Part shown: in pieces, positions 44,053 through 54,783 of the stretch
Layout of the letters: each line of letters opens with the position of its first letter
Numbering within the stretch: the first letter of the stretch is position 1
Assembly (NCBI RefSeq): GCF_900115695.1
Contig: NZ_FOXK01000003.1
Span: 488,740-552,739, forward strand
Direction of reading: 5' to 3'
Source of the DNA: Ectopseudomonas toyotomiensis
GTDB lineage: Bacteria > Pseudomonadota > Gammaproteobacteria > Pseudomonadales > Pseudomonadaceae
Length of the DNA: 64,000 nt
Notes under the pieces: model-generated
What the model was told of the DNA's origin: nothing
The model's database searches: none
Seen by the model: only the letters and a program-made list of their open reading frames with translations
Made by a program: the position numbers and the translations under genes

Positions 44053-45645
44053 TCAGTCCTGGTGGTTCCAGCGTGCAAGCAAAAAACGCAGCCTCCCACT
44101 GATGCCGGGTTCGCTGGCGCTGTCAAACGGCACCTCGATCTCCAGGCTTCCATCCCTCTGGAGGTTGCCATCGAGTTTATGGTCGGCGCTGTGCACCCCC
44201 TGGTTCTGCCAGGCATGGCTCACCTGCCAGCCGCTGTCGGCACTGGGCGGGGTTATTTCCAGCACCAGGCTGTTGCGGAACAGGTAGCTGCCCTCGAAAT
44301 GCTGGTTGACCCATAGCTTGCGTTCCACCTCGTAGTCCGGCACCCGCACGTTGAAGGTCAAGGTATAGGCCAGCCCCTTGCGCCTGCTGTTCACACGCGC
44401 CCGATCGGCGAGAAACAGGCTGCCAAGGAATAGCTTGCCGTTCTCCTGCGGTGCCTTGAGCCAGTGCTGATGGGCGAGACAGGCCACCGAATCCTCTTCG
44501 GCGGTACGCCGGCTCAGGTACCAGAGCTTGCCACGGGGGGCGGCGAGCACTTCGAATTGGTACAGGGCGTTGACTGTTTGCCCCTGGCGCTCAGACTTGC
44601 GCAGCTCCCTGGGCAAAATGATGGCGTCGACTTCAGCCCAGATGTCCACACGTACATCGCCGAACAGAAAGCGCGTGAGATTCTGGTAAGCCTCCTCGCT
44701 GTTGACGATGCCGAAGTAGCCGGAATGTGCTCGATAGGTAAAGGCCTTGGCGCAGGGCGCTGTCGGTTTGCCGCGAGCGTCCAGGCCGCAGAGGGTCGCG
44801 TTGTCGATGCGCACCAGGCCGTCGCTGCCATGGCCGGCGAAGGTGCGCGACAGGCCCAGGCCAGCTTCGTAGTCCATGCGGTTGGTGCCAACCATGCAGA
44901 AGAAGCGTTTGGATGCAAAGCGTGCCTCGGGCAGCCAGTCGACCCGTTCGGTGAGCTTGTAGGCAGCTTCCAGATCCAGAAAGGTCGCCAGACGCTGGCG
45001 GTTGAAATTGCTGATGTCGCTCAGGTTCAGCCAGCTCGGCGGGTTGATGCCGAGCAGGTCGATGCCGTTGTGCGGGGTAGCGTAGGTGAACACCTTGTCC
45101 ACCAGCTGAGCCGCGCCGCCCGGATCCAGCTTGGGATTTTGCAGCAGGCCGCGGCAGACCAGGCCACCCATCGAATGGGCCACCAGGTAGCAGCGAAAGT
45201 CGGTCTTGGTAATGCCGTTCTTGGGGTTGGCGCAGATCAGCTCGCGCACCTTGAGTATCAGCTCGCCAAGCTTGCTGGCGAACACCTCCAGGCTCGGTGT
45301 GCTGCCGATACCCAGCAGCCGTGAGGCCTCGTCGTAGTAGCGATAGATGATGATCGAACGGCTGCCCAGGCGATTGTCGGTGTTGGCGGCCCATTCCGGG
45401 TCGAGAATGTCGTAGCCGTTCTCGTATACGTCCTGATAGTCGAATTCCGTGGCCAGGCGGATCACCGGCGACTCGAAGACGAATTTGCGTGGCTGGCGGG
45501 TCTTTTCCGCCACCGCGCGGTAGACGGTAGAACCGAGGTTGAAGCCGCAGAACGGGTCGGCACTGGTCTGGTCGATCTCCCCCGGGGTCATGGCGTAGCC
45601 ACGCACGTAGATGATCGGATGGAACGGGCTATGCGAATTGGCCAT
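44053..45645 (-). CDS. Lipase-like alpha/beta hydrolase (PGAP1/esterase family), no signal peptide
   Basis: A 530-residue protein. The N-terminal half is an alpha/beta hydrolase: PIIYVRGYAMT near residue 10, the nucleophile elbow VAHSMGG with S158, and FTYATPHNGIDL typical of PGAP1-like lipases; a late histidine may be in YRAHSGYFGI. The C-terminal ~190 residues form a beta-rich region (YTLTFNVRVPDYEVERKLW) of unknown type. No signal peptide or transmembrane helix is visible, so it is cytoplasmic or exported by another route. The cytoplasmic location, large size and accessory domain would fit a type VI lipase effector, but no T6SS or immunity gene is adjacent; this is speculation. Confidence 0.75.
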   Translation of the reverse strand: MANSHSPFHPIIYVRGYAMTPGEIDQTSADPFCGFNLGSTVYRAVAEKTRQPRKFVFESPVIRLATEFDYQDVYENGYDILDPEWAANTDNRLGSRSIIIYRYYDEASRLLGIGSTPSLEVFASKLGELILKVRELICANPKNGITKTDFRCYLVAHSMGGLVCRGLLQNPKLDPGGAAQLVDKVFTYATPHNGIDLLGINPPSWLNLSDISNFNRQRLATFLDLEAAYKLTERVDWLPEARFASKRFFCMVGTNRMDYEAGLGLSRTFAGHGSDGLVRIDNATLCGLDARGKPTAPCAKAFTYRAHSGYFGIVNSEEAYQNLTRFLFGDVRVDIWAEVDAIILPRELRKSERQGQTVNALYQFEVLAAPRGKLWYLSRRTAEEDSVACLAHQHWLKAPQENGKLFLGSLFLADRARVNSRRKGLAYTLTFNVRVPDYEVERKLWVNQHFEGSYLFRNSLVLEITPPSADSGWQVSHAWQNQGVHSADHKLDGNLQRDGSLEIEVPFDSASEPGISGRLRFLLARWNHQD

Positions 45646-45841
45646 GATTGCTCCTGAGGTGGCGTGCGCGTGCCTCGGGAATGCTCATCATGGCCGAACT
45701 GCGGGATGCGACGAGTGGCGCGGGTAATAGTGGAGAAGGTTAGCTCAGCGCCGGAGGTTTTCCGGATTTTTGCACCGTCAGACAGCGACTTGGCGAGGCT
45801 CGACTAAGCTACTGATACTTGCCTAATGCTGGAGTGCCATC

Positions 45842-47476
45842 ATGTTGCGCGCATTTGCCGATCTGGGGTTCCGCTGGAAGATTGCCCTGCCCATTCTGTT
45901 GCTGGCCGCCTTGCTGGTAGCGATGGGCACCTTGGGGGTGCGCGGTATCACTCAGGTCGCCGAATCCAGTACCACCCTGACCAATCGCCATCTGCCGGCC
46001 ATCAGCCTGCTGCTCAACGCCGACCGCGATCTTTACCAGGCCTTCGTCGCTGAGCGCAGCCTGCTCGATGAGGACTCCGGTGCGCACGCGGCACAATTAC
46101 ATGCCTCGCATGCGGAGAACCTGCAGCAGGCCTATGACCGTGTGCACAAGTTCGCTGCGATGCAGCCAGGCAGCGAAGCGCTGGCCTTGGTGGCCGAGTT
46201 CGACCGTGGCTTTGAACGCTGGAAGGCAACCTCGTCGCGTGTGCTGGAAATGGCCAGCAGCGATCCCAACGAGGCCAGCCGGCTGAGTTTCTCAGACAGC
46301 GAGGCGCAGTTCGAAGAGGCACGCACTGCCATCGACAAGCTCGGTGAATTGGAAGACAACGCCGCCAATGCCGTTGGCACCGATGCCATTGCCCGCGGCG
46401 AAGCGCTGGTCTGGCAGCAGGGACTGATCATCGCCATCGGCTTGCTGGTGTGCCTGGTCCTGGTGGTGGGCTTCCCGTTGTTGGTGACCCGTCCGCTGCA
46501 TAACCTTCTTTATCGCATCGAACAGATCGCCGACGGTGATGGCGACCTGCGGGTGCGTCTGGACGTGCTCTCCAGGGACGAATTGGGCAAGCTCAGCCAC
46601 GCCTTCAACCGCTTTCTCGACAAACTGCAGCCGTTGATCAAGGAAGTCGGACGGGTCACTGGTGAGGTGGCCGACTCGGCACAGAGTCTCGCAGGCATGG
46701 CGGCTGCCAATGATCGTTTGATCAGCAGCGAGCACGCGGCGGTCGATCAGGTCAGCACTGCGGCCACCGAAATGAGCGTGGCCGTGCATGAAGTGGCGCG
46801 CAATGCGCAGAATGCTGCCGATGCCGCGCGCCATGCCGAGGTCCAGTCGCGAGAAGGCGCCCAGGTGGTTGGTGCGACCATTCATTCGATTCGCCAACTG
46901 GCCCAGGAAGTGGAGAGCGCATCCGACACCATCCAGACCCTGGAGCAGGAAACCGCCAACATCGGTGCGGTACTGGCGGTGATCAAGGGCATCGCCGAAC
47001 AGACCAACCTGCTGGCGCTCAACGCAGCCATCGAGGCGGCGCGGGCAGGGGAGCAGGGCCGCGGTTTTGCCGTGGTCGCCGATGAGGTGCGAGCGCTGGC
47101 AGCGCGTACCCAAGAGTCGACCAAGGACATCCAGCAGATGATCGAGCGTCTGCAGGCTGGAGTGCAGAATGCGGTCAAGGCCACGCATTCGGGTAGCGCG
47201 CGGGCGCGGCAGAGCGTGGAACAGGCGGCTGGTGTTGATCAGGCTTTGAGCGTGACCGGCGATTCGGTGCAGCGCATCAACGACATGGCTGCGCAGATCG
47301 CCACCGCCTGCGAGGAACAGAGCAGCGTCACCGAGGAAATCGCGCGCAATATCAGTGACATTCGCGACCTCTCCAACGAAGCGGCGCAGACCTCCGAACA
47401 GAGCACACGGGCCAGCCAACACCTGTCCGAGCTGTCCCACGGGCTGGCCCAGTTGGTGGGACGTTTCCGGGTGTGA
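45842..47476 (+). CDS. Methyl-accepting chemotaxis protein (4HB type)
   Basis: A 544-residue chemoreceptor: TM1 at ~14-34 ([20 protein letters not shown]), a ~150-residue periplasmic four-helix bundle, TM2 at ~198-218 ([22 protein letters not shown]), a HAMP domain ([20 protein letters not shown]) and the signalling tip [32 protein letters not shown] quoted only in part ([20 protein letters not shown]). No CheR-binding pentapeptide at the C-terminus. The ligand is unknown; 4HB sensors often see organic acids or amino acids. Confidence 0.95.
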   Translation: MLRAFADLGFRWKIALPILLLAALLVAMGTLGVRGITQVAESSTTLTNRHLPAISLLLNADRDLYQAFVAERSLLDEDSGAHAAQLHASHAENLQQAYDRVHKFAAMQPGSEALALVAEFDRGFERWKATSSRVLEMASSDPNEASRLSFSDSEAQFEEARTAIDKLGELEDNAANAVGTDAIARGEALVWQQGLIIAIGLLVCLVLVVGFPLLVTRPLHNLLYRIEQIADGDGDLRVRLDVLSRDELGKLSHAFNRFLDKLQPLIKEVGRVTGEVADSAQSLAGMAAANDRLISSEHAAVDQVSTAATEMSVAVHEVARNAQNAADAARHAEVQSREGAQVVGATIHSIRQLAQEVESASDTIQTLEQETANIGAVLAVIKGIAEQTNLLALNAAIEAARAGEQGRGFAVVADEVRALAARTQESTKDIQQMIERLQAGVQNAVKATHSGSARARQSVEQAAGVDQALSVTGDSVQRINDMAAQIATACEEQSSVTEEIARNISDIRDLSNEAAQTSEQSTRASQHLSELSHGLAQLVGRFRV

Positions 47477-47511
47477 CATCAGTGTCTCGCGTATCTAAGT
47501 GTTTGAAGCAG

Positions 47512-47539
47512 TTGTAAGTTTGCGTTTAGCCGTTACAAT
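47512..47539 (+). promoter_or_regulatory. Promoter of the 4.5S RNA gene
   Basis: TTGTAA (47512-47517) and TACAAT (47534-47539) are separated by 16 bases and match sigma-70 -35 and -10 boxes. Transcription would start near 47546, about 27 bases before the mature RNA, so a 5' leader is processed off. Confidence 0.65.
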
Positions 47540-47572
47540 GGCGCGGCTCGTCGCAATGGCGAGCAGCGTTAT

Positions 47573-47683
47573 GGTGGCCCTGCCGGTCCCCTCGCAACGA
47601 TTACCCGTTAACTTGGTCAGGCCCGGAAGGGAGCAGCCACAGCGGGAACATCGTGTGCCGGGGTGTGGCTGGTGGGGTCCACC
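47573..47683 (+). ncRNA. ffs: Signal recognition particle 4.5S RNA
   Basis: The conserved SRP RNA core is present: TCAGGCCCGGAAGGGAGCAG (47617-47636) contains the GGAA tetraloop and the Ffh-binding internal loops, with GTGTGCCGGGGTGTGGCTGG as the opposite strand. The ends GGTGGCCC (47573-47580) and GGGGTCCACC (47674-47683) pair to close the hairpin. Coordinates are set by that pairing and may differ by a few bases. A T-run at 47711-47716 follows. Ffs guides inner-membrane and secreted proteins with Ffh. The position before dnaX fits Pseudomonas genomes. Confidence 0.93.
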
Positions 47684-47767
47684 TCCAGTCTTTCAGGCTT
47701 TCGCCACCCCCTTTTTTACCTCTGCATCTTCAGCGTCTATCTGGCGGATTTTTGCAGTGCGCAATAA

Positions 47768-47794
47768 AAAGCCCGCGTTATGGATGCGGGCTTT
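47768..47794 (-). terminator. Terminator of the small protein gene at 47810
   Basis: The stem AAAGCCCGC/GCGGGCTTT with a 9-base loop gives, on the minus strand, GCGGGCTTTTTATTG, a strong intrinsic terminator 16 bases past the gene. Confidence 0.85.
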
Positions 47795-47809
47795 GGGGTG
47801 TTTGCAGGC

Positions 47810-48097
47810 TCAGGCGATGCGGTAATTCAACACGCTGTCCTGTTCTTTGAGCGTCTTGCGCAGATCGGCTGGGATATTGCCGGCGCGTACGGCCAGTTCC
47901 AGGCGGATTTCTTCCAGGCTCTGGGCGAAGGCATTCTGGTCGTTGATCTGTGGCTTGGCCAGGACGCGACTGTAGACAGTGCTGTCGCTCTCGTCGAGCA
48001 GGGCGAGGATGATGCTGCCGTCCGGTCGTGGTGAGCTGAAGCTGGCACGCAACGGATTGAACAGGTGATCGACGAGTTGCTGGTTGGTGAGTTCCAT
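47810..48097 (-). CDS. Small conserved Pseudomonas protein (DUF1652/DUF3509-like)
   Basis: A 95-residue soluble protein, MELTNQQLVDHLFNPLRASF, with the motif PRPDGSIILALLDE and a C-terminal helical part. It resembles the small Pseudomonas DUF1652/DUF3509 proteins in layout (F-PL near the N-terminus, then a DGS strand pair); which of these it belongs to I cannot decide. The next gene (48151-48372) has a similar layout, so they may be paralogues. A hairpin with an 11-base stem lies just upstream of its ribosome site. Confidence 0.7.
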   Translation of the reverse strand: MELTNQQLVDHLFNPLRASFSSPRPDGSIILALLDESDSTVYSRVLAKPQINDQNAFAQSLEEIRLELAVRAGNIPADLRKTLKEQDSVLNYRIA

Positions 48098-48106
48098 GTC
48101 CTACTC

Positions 48107-48140
48107 CATCCTGAGGTTGGTCACCTTCGACCTCAGGATG
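48107..48140 (-). other. Perfect hairpin in the leader of the 47810-48097 gene
   Basis: CATCCTGAGGT (48107-48117) and ACCTCAGGATG (48130-48140) are perfectly complementary with a 12-base loop. On the minus strand the stem ends a few bases before GAGTAGGACATG, the ribosome site and start. There is no T-tract. It may stabilise the mRNA or influence translation. Confidence 0.55.
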
Positions 48141-48150
48141 ACAACTTAGT

Positions 48151-48372
48151 TCACGCGGTCAGCGACTGGCGGGTACGTTCGATCACTTGTTGCAGCGATT
48201 CTTCGTTGTACTGGCCCGGGTAGAGACGCTGGCTGTACTGGGCGATACCGGTTTTGTCGACCAGGGTGAAACTGAAGCTGCCCTTACGCGTTGCCTGTAT
48301 GCGGCAATCGAAAGGAGCGAAGGCGTGAGTCAGCGTGCTGATGGCTTTCTGAATTTGATGTTGAGCATTCAT
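48151..48372 (-). CDS. Small conserved protein, possible paralogue of the downstream gene
   Basis: A 73-residue protein beginning MNAQHQIQKAISTLTHAFAP. The order F-APFDCRI, GSFSFTLVD, QRLYPGQYNEESLQQVIERT parallels the 95-residue protein downstream (FNPLRASF, GSIILALLD, ...NAFAQSLEEIRLEL). Function unknown. Start ATG at 48370-48372, preceded by AAGGAATA. The two genes are 53 bases apart and probably form one transcript. Confidence 0.7.
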   Translation of the reverse strand: MNAQHQIQKAISTLTHAFAPFDCRIQATRKGSFSFTLVDKTGIAQYSQRLYPGQYNEESLQQVIERTRQSLTA

Positions 48373-48836
48373 TTTTCTAGGTATTCCTTAAAGCATGTGC
48401 GCTTCGTTGCGCGGGGTGTAGCTCCATGTGGTTGGCCGAAAAGCGGCCATAGCATGTCAACCGATCGGAGCTTGATTAGCACGATAAAGTTCCATTGTTA
48501 CGGTTCTTCGGCGTGGTAGGTACGTCGGAGGCAGGCAGAGGAACTGCACCGATAAACGGCGAGTCGGCCTGATCAGTCAGCAGATGGGATCGGGGAGGGC
48601 GGCAGCGCGGAGATGCGCTAGACGTTGAACCGGGAAACCAGCGAGGGGGCGCAAAGGCCTTAATGACTTACAGCGTGGTACGAACGGCGCGGATGATAAT
48701 GCTTTGTGCAAGAAATAACCAGCGCTATTTCTCAAGTCAGGGCGATGCTGCCCCACACATGCGGGTGGCGGATGCAATTTGCCGGTTGCTCCGCTAGGAT
48801 TAGCCCACTTTTGCTTTCCTCATATGACGGTTTTCC
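48373..48836. other. 464-base non-coding gap before dnaX
   Basis: No credible gene was found on either strand. It contains the promoter region of the minus-strand small gene, a short hairpin TGGCCGAAAAGCGGCCA near 48433 and a 7-base inverted repeat AGAAATA/TATTTCT at 48711-48732. The dnaX promoter should lie in the last 150 bases; no strong boxes were recognised. Confidence 0.6.
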
Positions 48837-50930
<2,094 letters not shown>

Positions 50931-50978
50931 CCGGTCGTTTCAACGACTTGTTTAACCCCGAACACCGAGGATACCGAC

Positions 50979-51305
50979 ATGATGAAAGGTGGCATGGCAG
51001 GCCTGATGAAGCAGGCTCAGCAAATGCAGGAAAAAATGCAGAAGATGCAGGAAGAACTGGCCAACGCTGAAGTCACCGGCCAGTCTGGCGCCGGCCTGGT
51101 CAGCGTGGTGATGACCGGTCGTCACGACGTCAAGCGCATCACCCTGGATGACAGCCTGATGCAGGAAGACAAGGAAGTGCTCGAAGACCTGATCGCCGCT
51201 GCCGTCAACGACGCGGTGCGCAAGGTCGAGCAGAACAGCCAGGAGAAGATGTCCGGCATGACCGCAGGGATGCAGCTCCCCCCCGGCTTCAAAATGCCCT
51301 TCTGA
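50979..51305 (+). CDS. ybaB: YbaB/EbfC family nucleoid-associated protein
   Basis: A 108-residue protein, [20 protein letters not shown], with the long Q/M/K-rich N-terminal helix, the central strand region [18 protein letters not shown] and the C-terminus [10 protein letters not shown]. It forms DNA-binding dimers. It lies 48 bases after dnaX and before recR, the usual dnaX-ybaB-recR order. Two start ATGs are adjacent; the first is taken. Confidence 0.95.
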   Translation: MMKGGMAGLMKQAQQMQEKMQKMQEELANAEVTGQSGAGLVSVVMTGRHDVKRITLDDSLMQEDKEVLEDLIAAAVNDAVRKVEQNSQEKMSGMTAGMQLPPGFKMPF

Positions 51306-51481
51306 CGGGCCACGTGCCGTCCAGGCGACGCACATGGTGGCGTTGCCGGCTAACTCGGAATCCTCATGTGCTCCAGCACACTGCGGTTCCTCGTCCGCCG
51401 GCGCCTTGCCCTGTACGCTGCCTGATCGCCACTCTTACTTGTGTTGATCGCATGTGCAGGACGGCGACAGGCTTCAAATTT

Positions 51482-51543
51482 GTAGCCCGGATGCAATCCG
51501 GGAATGATCAGTGACCTGTGCTCCCGGATTGTATCCGGGCTAC
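51482..51543. repeat. REP-like element between ybaB and recR
   Basis: Arms of 22 bases at 51482-51503 and 51522-51543 are complementary except for one position, each containing TAGCCCGGATxxxATCCGGG. It belongs to the family at 15628-15649 and 12835-12865. It ends just before the recR ribosome site, so it may attenuate read-through from dnaX-ybaB. Confidence 0.8.
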
Positions 51544-51559
51544 GAACCCTAGGAACGCC

Positions 51560-52159
51560 ATGAGCTTCAGCCCCCTGATTCGCCAGTTGATCGACTCTCT
51601 GCGCATCCTGCCCGGTGTGGGGCAGAAGACCGCGCAACGCATGGCGTTGCAGCTGCTCGAGCGTGATCGCAGTGGTGGTCTGCGCCTGGCGCAGGCACTG
51701 AATGCAGCGATGGAGGGCGTGGGGCACTGCAAGCGCTGCCGCAGCCTGAGCGAGGACGAAATTTGCCAGCTATGCCTGGACGAGCGTCGTGACGACAGCC
51801 TGCTGTGTGTGGTCGAAGGTCCGATGGACGTGCACGCGGTGGAGCAGACCGGTTTTCGCGGTCGTTACTTCGTGCTCAAGGGGCATCTATCGCCACTCGA
51901 TGGTCTGGGGCCAGAGGCCATCGGTATTCCTGCGCTGCTGGAGCGCATCGATGCCGGTGCTTTCAGGGAAGTGATCCTGGCCACCAACCCGACGGTGGAA
52001 GGCGAGGCCACGGCGCACTACATCGCTCAGATTCTCGCCGGCAAAGGCCTGGTCGCCTCGCGCATCGCCCATGGCATGCCGCTCGGTGGCGAGCTGGAAT
52101 TGGTCGACGGCGGCACGCTGGCCCATGCCTTGGCAGGTCGGCGCCCGATCAGCCTGTAA
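51560..52159 (+). CDS. recR: Recombination mediator RecR
   Basis: A 199-residue protein from the ATG at 51560 ([20 protein letters not shown]) behind AGGAACGCC. It has the helix-hairpin-helix [17 protein letters not shown], a zinc finger [16 protein letters not shown] (~57-72), a Toprim domain ([15 protein letters not shown]) and the Walker-B-like end. With RecFO it loads RecA at gaps. It is separated from ybaB by a 254-base gap with a REP-like element. Confidence 0.97.
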   Translation: MSFSPLIRQLIDSLRILPGVGQKTAQRMALQLLERDRSGGLRLAQALNAAMEGVGHCKRCRSLSEDEICQLCLDERRDDSLLCVVEGPMDVHAVEQTGFRGRYFVLKGHLSPLDGLGPEAIGIPALLERIDAGAFREVILATNPTVEGEATAHYIAQILAGKGLVASRIAHGMPLGGELELVDGGTLAHALAGRRPISL

Positions 52160-52189
52160 GCAGTCAAACCCTCTCGATTCGGAGTGCCA

Positions 52190-52759
52190 GTGACCACCGA
52201 CACTCTGCGCCGTATTGCGCTGGTGTTCCTGCTCGGGGCGCCTCTGGCCGCACAGGCTCAATGTCCGACCGGGCAGGCACAGGTGTGCCTGGGTGCTTCC
52301 TGCTTGTGCGTGCCCGATCCTGTACGGGTACGTGAAGATGGCCTGAATATGGCGGCGGCGCGCTTGGAGGCCTGGTTGCTGCAGTCGCGTGAGGCAGCAC
52401 TGCGAGCCGGCACCGAACCTATCCCTCTGATGATTCGTGCCCAGCTTGCGCCGTTCTACGACGATGCGTTGCTTGATGAAGTGCGCTTTCGCGTGGGCAT
52501 CACCGACGAGATGGACGCCGCCACCGTCATGCTGCAGAGCCCCGATGTGCAGGCCGTGACGCTGGTCGACGTGGTGGTGTTTCGCAACGCTGATGCTGCG
52601 GCAGAGGATGCAGCGCTGTGGGCGCATGAATTGTGGCATGTGCAGCAATACCGCGAGTGGGGCACCGATGGTTTCGCCCAGCGTTACACGCGCGATTTCC
52701 AGTCTGTGGAAGGGCCTGCGTACGAGATACAGGCGAGGGTCAGGCGGGCGCTGCGTTAG
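52190..52759 (+). CDS. Secreted zincin-like protein (DUF4157 type)
   Basis: A 189-residue protein with a signal peptide (LRRIALVFLLGAPLAAQAQ) and a Cys-rich mature start (CPTGQAQVCLGASCLCVPD). Near residue 146 is the zinc-binding HELWH (WAHELWHVQQYREW), followed ~28 residues later by VEGPAYEIQA, a possible third glutamate ligand. This fits a gluzincin-like metallopeptidase fold of the DUF4157 group. The GTG at 52190 is chosen for its distance to GGAG; a GTG two codons earlier is possible. It overlaps the convergent GNAT gene by 20 bases. Substrate unknown. Confidence 0.75.
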   Translation: MTTDTLRRIALVFLLGAPLAAQAQCPTGQAQVCLGASCLCVPDPVRVREDGLNMAAARLEAWLLQSREAALRAGTEPIPLMIRAQLAPFYDDALLDEVRFRVGITDEMDAATVMLQSPDVQAVTLVDVVVFRNADAAAEDAALWAHELWHVQQYREWGTDGFAQRYTRDFQSVEGPAYEIQARVRRALR

Positions 52760-53261
52760 CGGAGCAGTCTGTTTCGCAGTGATACTCTGCCAGGGCAGTC
52801 ATGGCGCTGTGATCCATCGTATAGGCGATCCACTTGGCATCCGGATGCCCGCCCAGGCGCTGGTAGAAACGCTCGGCTTTTTGGTTTCCCGCTAGTACAT
52901 CCCATTTCAATCGACCTGCGCCGCGAGCCTTTGCCCAACGGGCCACAGCGGCCAGCAACTGTTCGCCAAGTCTCTGGCAGCGTGCATCAGGGGCTACGTA
53001 CAACTCCTTGAGCCGAACCGTCGGGCGCAGGTCGTAGGTGAAGGTGAGCTCCTGTGTTACGGCATATCCGAGCAGGCGGTCCGAGGCCTCTGCCACGAAT
53101 ATCCGGCACTGGGGTTCCGCGGCGAATGCGCGGGCCATCAGTTGCACCTCGTCCACCGCGAAATCCTCCAGGTAATCCTCGAAGCGGGCTAGCTCGCGCA
53201 TCAGCGGGAGAAGGGCGGGCACATCCTCGGCCCGCGCCTCGCGTACATATGGGCTCAGCAT
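52740..53261 (-). CDS. GNAT-family N-acetyltransferase
   Basis: A 173-residue acetyltransferase starting MLSPYVREARAEDVPALLPL. Motif A (VRLKELYVAPDARCQRLGEQ) contains the acetyl-CoA pyrophosphate loop region QRLGEQ, and motif B is GRLKWDVLAGNQKAERFYQRLG. The layout resembles spermidine/diamine acetyltransferases, including LPLMRELARFEDYLE and YAVTQELTFTYDL. The ATG at 53259-53261 overlaps the upstream rhodanese gene by 7 bases. The acceptor substrate is unknown; the long frame upstream is not part of it. Confidence 0.88.
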   Translation of the reverse strand: MLSPYVREARAEDVPALLPLMRELARFEDYLEDFAVDEVQLMARAFAAEPQCRIFVAEASDRLLGYAVTQELTFTYDLRPTVRLKELYVAPDARCQRLGEQLLAAVARWAKARGAGRLKWDVLAGNQKAERFYQRLGGHPDAKWIAYTMDHSAMTALAEYHCETDCSANAAPA

Positions 53262-53692
53262 GCGCAGGAAAAGGCCGGGCGGGCTTCCTGCGGGCTTTGC
53301 GCGCCGGTCAGACTCAACCCCTCGTCCAGCCAGCCCGTGACGCCACCGAGCATCTCCTTCACCGCGAAACCCAACCCGGCCAGGCGGACAGCTGCTCGGT
53401 GCACGCCATTGCAGTGTGGCCCGGCGCAGTAAACGACGAACAATGTGTCGCGTGGATATCCGGCCATGAACTCCGCGCTCATCAGGCGATGGGGGATGTT
53501 GATCGCGCCGGGTACGTGGCCAGCGGTGTAGGCGGCTTCTCCACGCACGTCGACCAGCACGTAGTCGACCTCGCCCACCTGCTGGCTGACATGCACGTCC
53601 GAGCAGTCGGTCTCGAAGGCCAGGCGCTGGGTGAAATGGGCAATTGCGTTTTCCGGGTTGGCAGCAGGGTGCTGACGAACGAGGCTGGGCAT
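53255..53692 (-). CDS. Rhodanese-like domain protein
   Basis: A 145-residue single rhodanese domain: VLVDVRGEAAYTAGHVPGAIN near residue 60 and the active-site loop YCAGPHCNGVHRAAV with the catalytic cysteine C96 region. The ATG at 53690-53692 (MPSLVRQHPAAN) is preferred to a far upstream one. It is divergent from ftrA, an arrangement repeated in other proteobacteria, and overlaps the GNAT gene. A sulfur-carrier or regulatory role is possible. Confidence 0.87.
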   Translation of the reverse strand: MPSLVRQHPAANPENAIAHFTQRLAFETDCSDVHVSQQVGEVDYVLVDVRGEAAYTAGHVPGAINIPHRLMSAEFMAGYPRDTLFVVYCAGPHCNGVHRAAVRLAGLGFAVKEMLGGVTGWLDEGLSLTGAQSPQEARPAFSCAC

Positions 53693-53719
53693 GGTGACTC
53701 TCCATCGGTTGAGTAATGG

Positions 53720-53758
53720 CGCCACTGTATCCAGCGCGCGTCCTGCTCTAAAGTGGCG
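53720..53758. promoter_or_regulatory. Candidate FtrA operator, inverted repeat
   Basis: CGCCACT (53720-53726) and AGTGGCG (53752-53758) are inverted with centres 32 bases apart, about three helical turns, in the 97-base divergent gap between the rhodanese gene and ftrA. Confidence 0.35.
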
Positions 53759-53789
53759 GGCAAGACAGTAACTGGTAAGTTTCCGCCAA

Positions 53790-54758
53790 ATGCACGACGC
53801 CCCCGGCCTGGTGGCCATCCTTGCCTACGATGGTCTCTGCACCTTCGAGTTCGGCATTGCCGTGGAGATCTTCGGTCTCCCCCGGCCCGAGTTCGATTTC
53901 CCCTGGTACCGCCATTGCATCGTAGGCCTGGACAGCGGCCCCATGCGCGCCATGGGCGGTATCCAGATACTCGCCGAGGCAGGACTGGAGCGCCTGGCCG
54001 AGGCGCGCACCATTGTCATTCCCGGCTGGCGTGACCGCACCGAGGTTCCCCCCGAGCGTTTGTTGACCGCCCTGCGCGACGCTCATGGACGTGGCGCTCG
54101 GCTGGTTTCCATCTGTTCCGGCGTTTTCGTCCTTGCCGCCAGCGGCTTGCTGGACGGTCGACGCGCTACTACCCACTGGCGCTACGCCGAGGAGCTGGCG
54201 CGTCGTTTTCCTGCTGTCGAGGTAGATCCGGACGTGCTTTATGTCGATGCCGGCTCGCTCATCAGCTCGGCTGGCAGCGCCGCCGGCATCGATGCCTGCC
54301 TGCACCTGGTGGCGCGAGACTTCGGTACCCAGGTGGCCAACACCGTAGCGCGGCGATTGGTGATGTCGCCCCAGCGGGCCGGTGGCCAGGCCCAGTTCAT
54401 TCCGGCCCCGGTGGCCCGGGCGCCGCGCAGCGACCTCTCCACCCTTATGCAGTGGGCGCGGCAGCATTTGCATGAGCCCTTGGAAGTGAGTCAGCTGGCA
54501 CGTCGTGTGGCCATGAGCGAGCGCACCTTCCTGCGCCGTTTCAGTGAGGCCACAGGCATGACTCCCAAGGCCTGGTTGCAGCACGAGCGCCTGGCACGAG
54601 CCCGTGAGTTGCTGGAGAGCGGCACTGATGGCAGTGAGCGCATCGCTGAGCTGTGCGGTTTTCGCTCGGTGGAGAGTTTCCGTGTGGCCTTTCGCAACGC
54701 TGTCGGACTACCGCCTTCGGCTTACCGGGAGCGTTTCGGTATGACGCATACATCCTGA
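53790..54758 (+). CDS. ftrA: GlxA-type transcriptional regulator FtrA
   Basis: A 322-residue regulator. Residues ~8-190 are a DJ-1/PfpI-like domain (LVAILAYDGLCTFEFGIAVE, RLVSICSGVFVLAASGLLDG with the conserved nucleophile-elbow cysteine) and ~215-315 an AraC helix-turn-helix pair (LEVSQLARRVAMSERTFLRR, IAELCGFRSVESFRVAFR). This is the FtrA/GlxA architecture. It is divergent from a rhodanese gene, its likely target. Start ATG at 53790. Confidence 0.87.
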   Translation: MHDAPGLVAILAYDGLCTFEFGIAVEIFGLPRPEFDFPWYRHCIVGLDSGPMRAMGGIQILAEAGLERLAEARTIVIPGWRDRTEVPPERLLTALRDAHGRGARLVSICSGVFVLAASGLLDGRRATTHWRYAEELARRFPAVEVDPDVLYVDAGSLISSAGSAAGIDACLHLVARDFGTQVANTVARRLVMSPQRAGGQAQFIPAPVARAPRSDLSTLMQWARQHLHEPLEVSQLARRVAMSERTFLRRFSEATGMTPKAWLQHERLARARELLESGTDGSERIAELCGFRSVESFRVAFRNAVGLPPSAYRERFGMTHTS

Positions 54759-54783
54759 TCGGCGGGCAGTGCTCAACTTGAAA

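Noticed and set aside
44053..45645. Firm call of the lipase as a T6SS effector
   Set aside because: No vgrG, hcp, PAAR or immunity gene adjacent, so kept only as a hypothesis.
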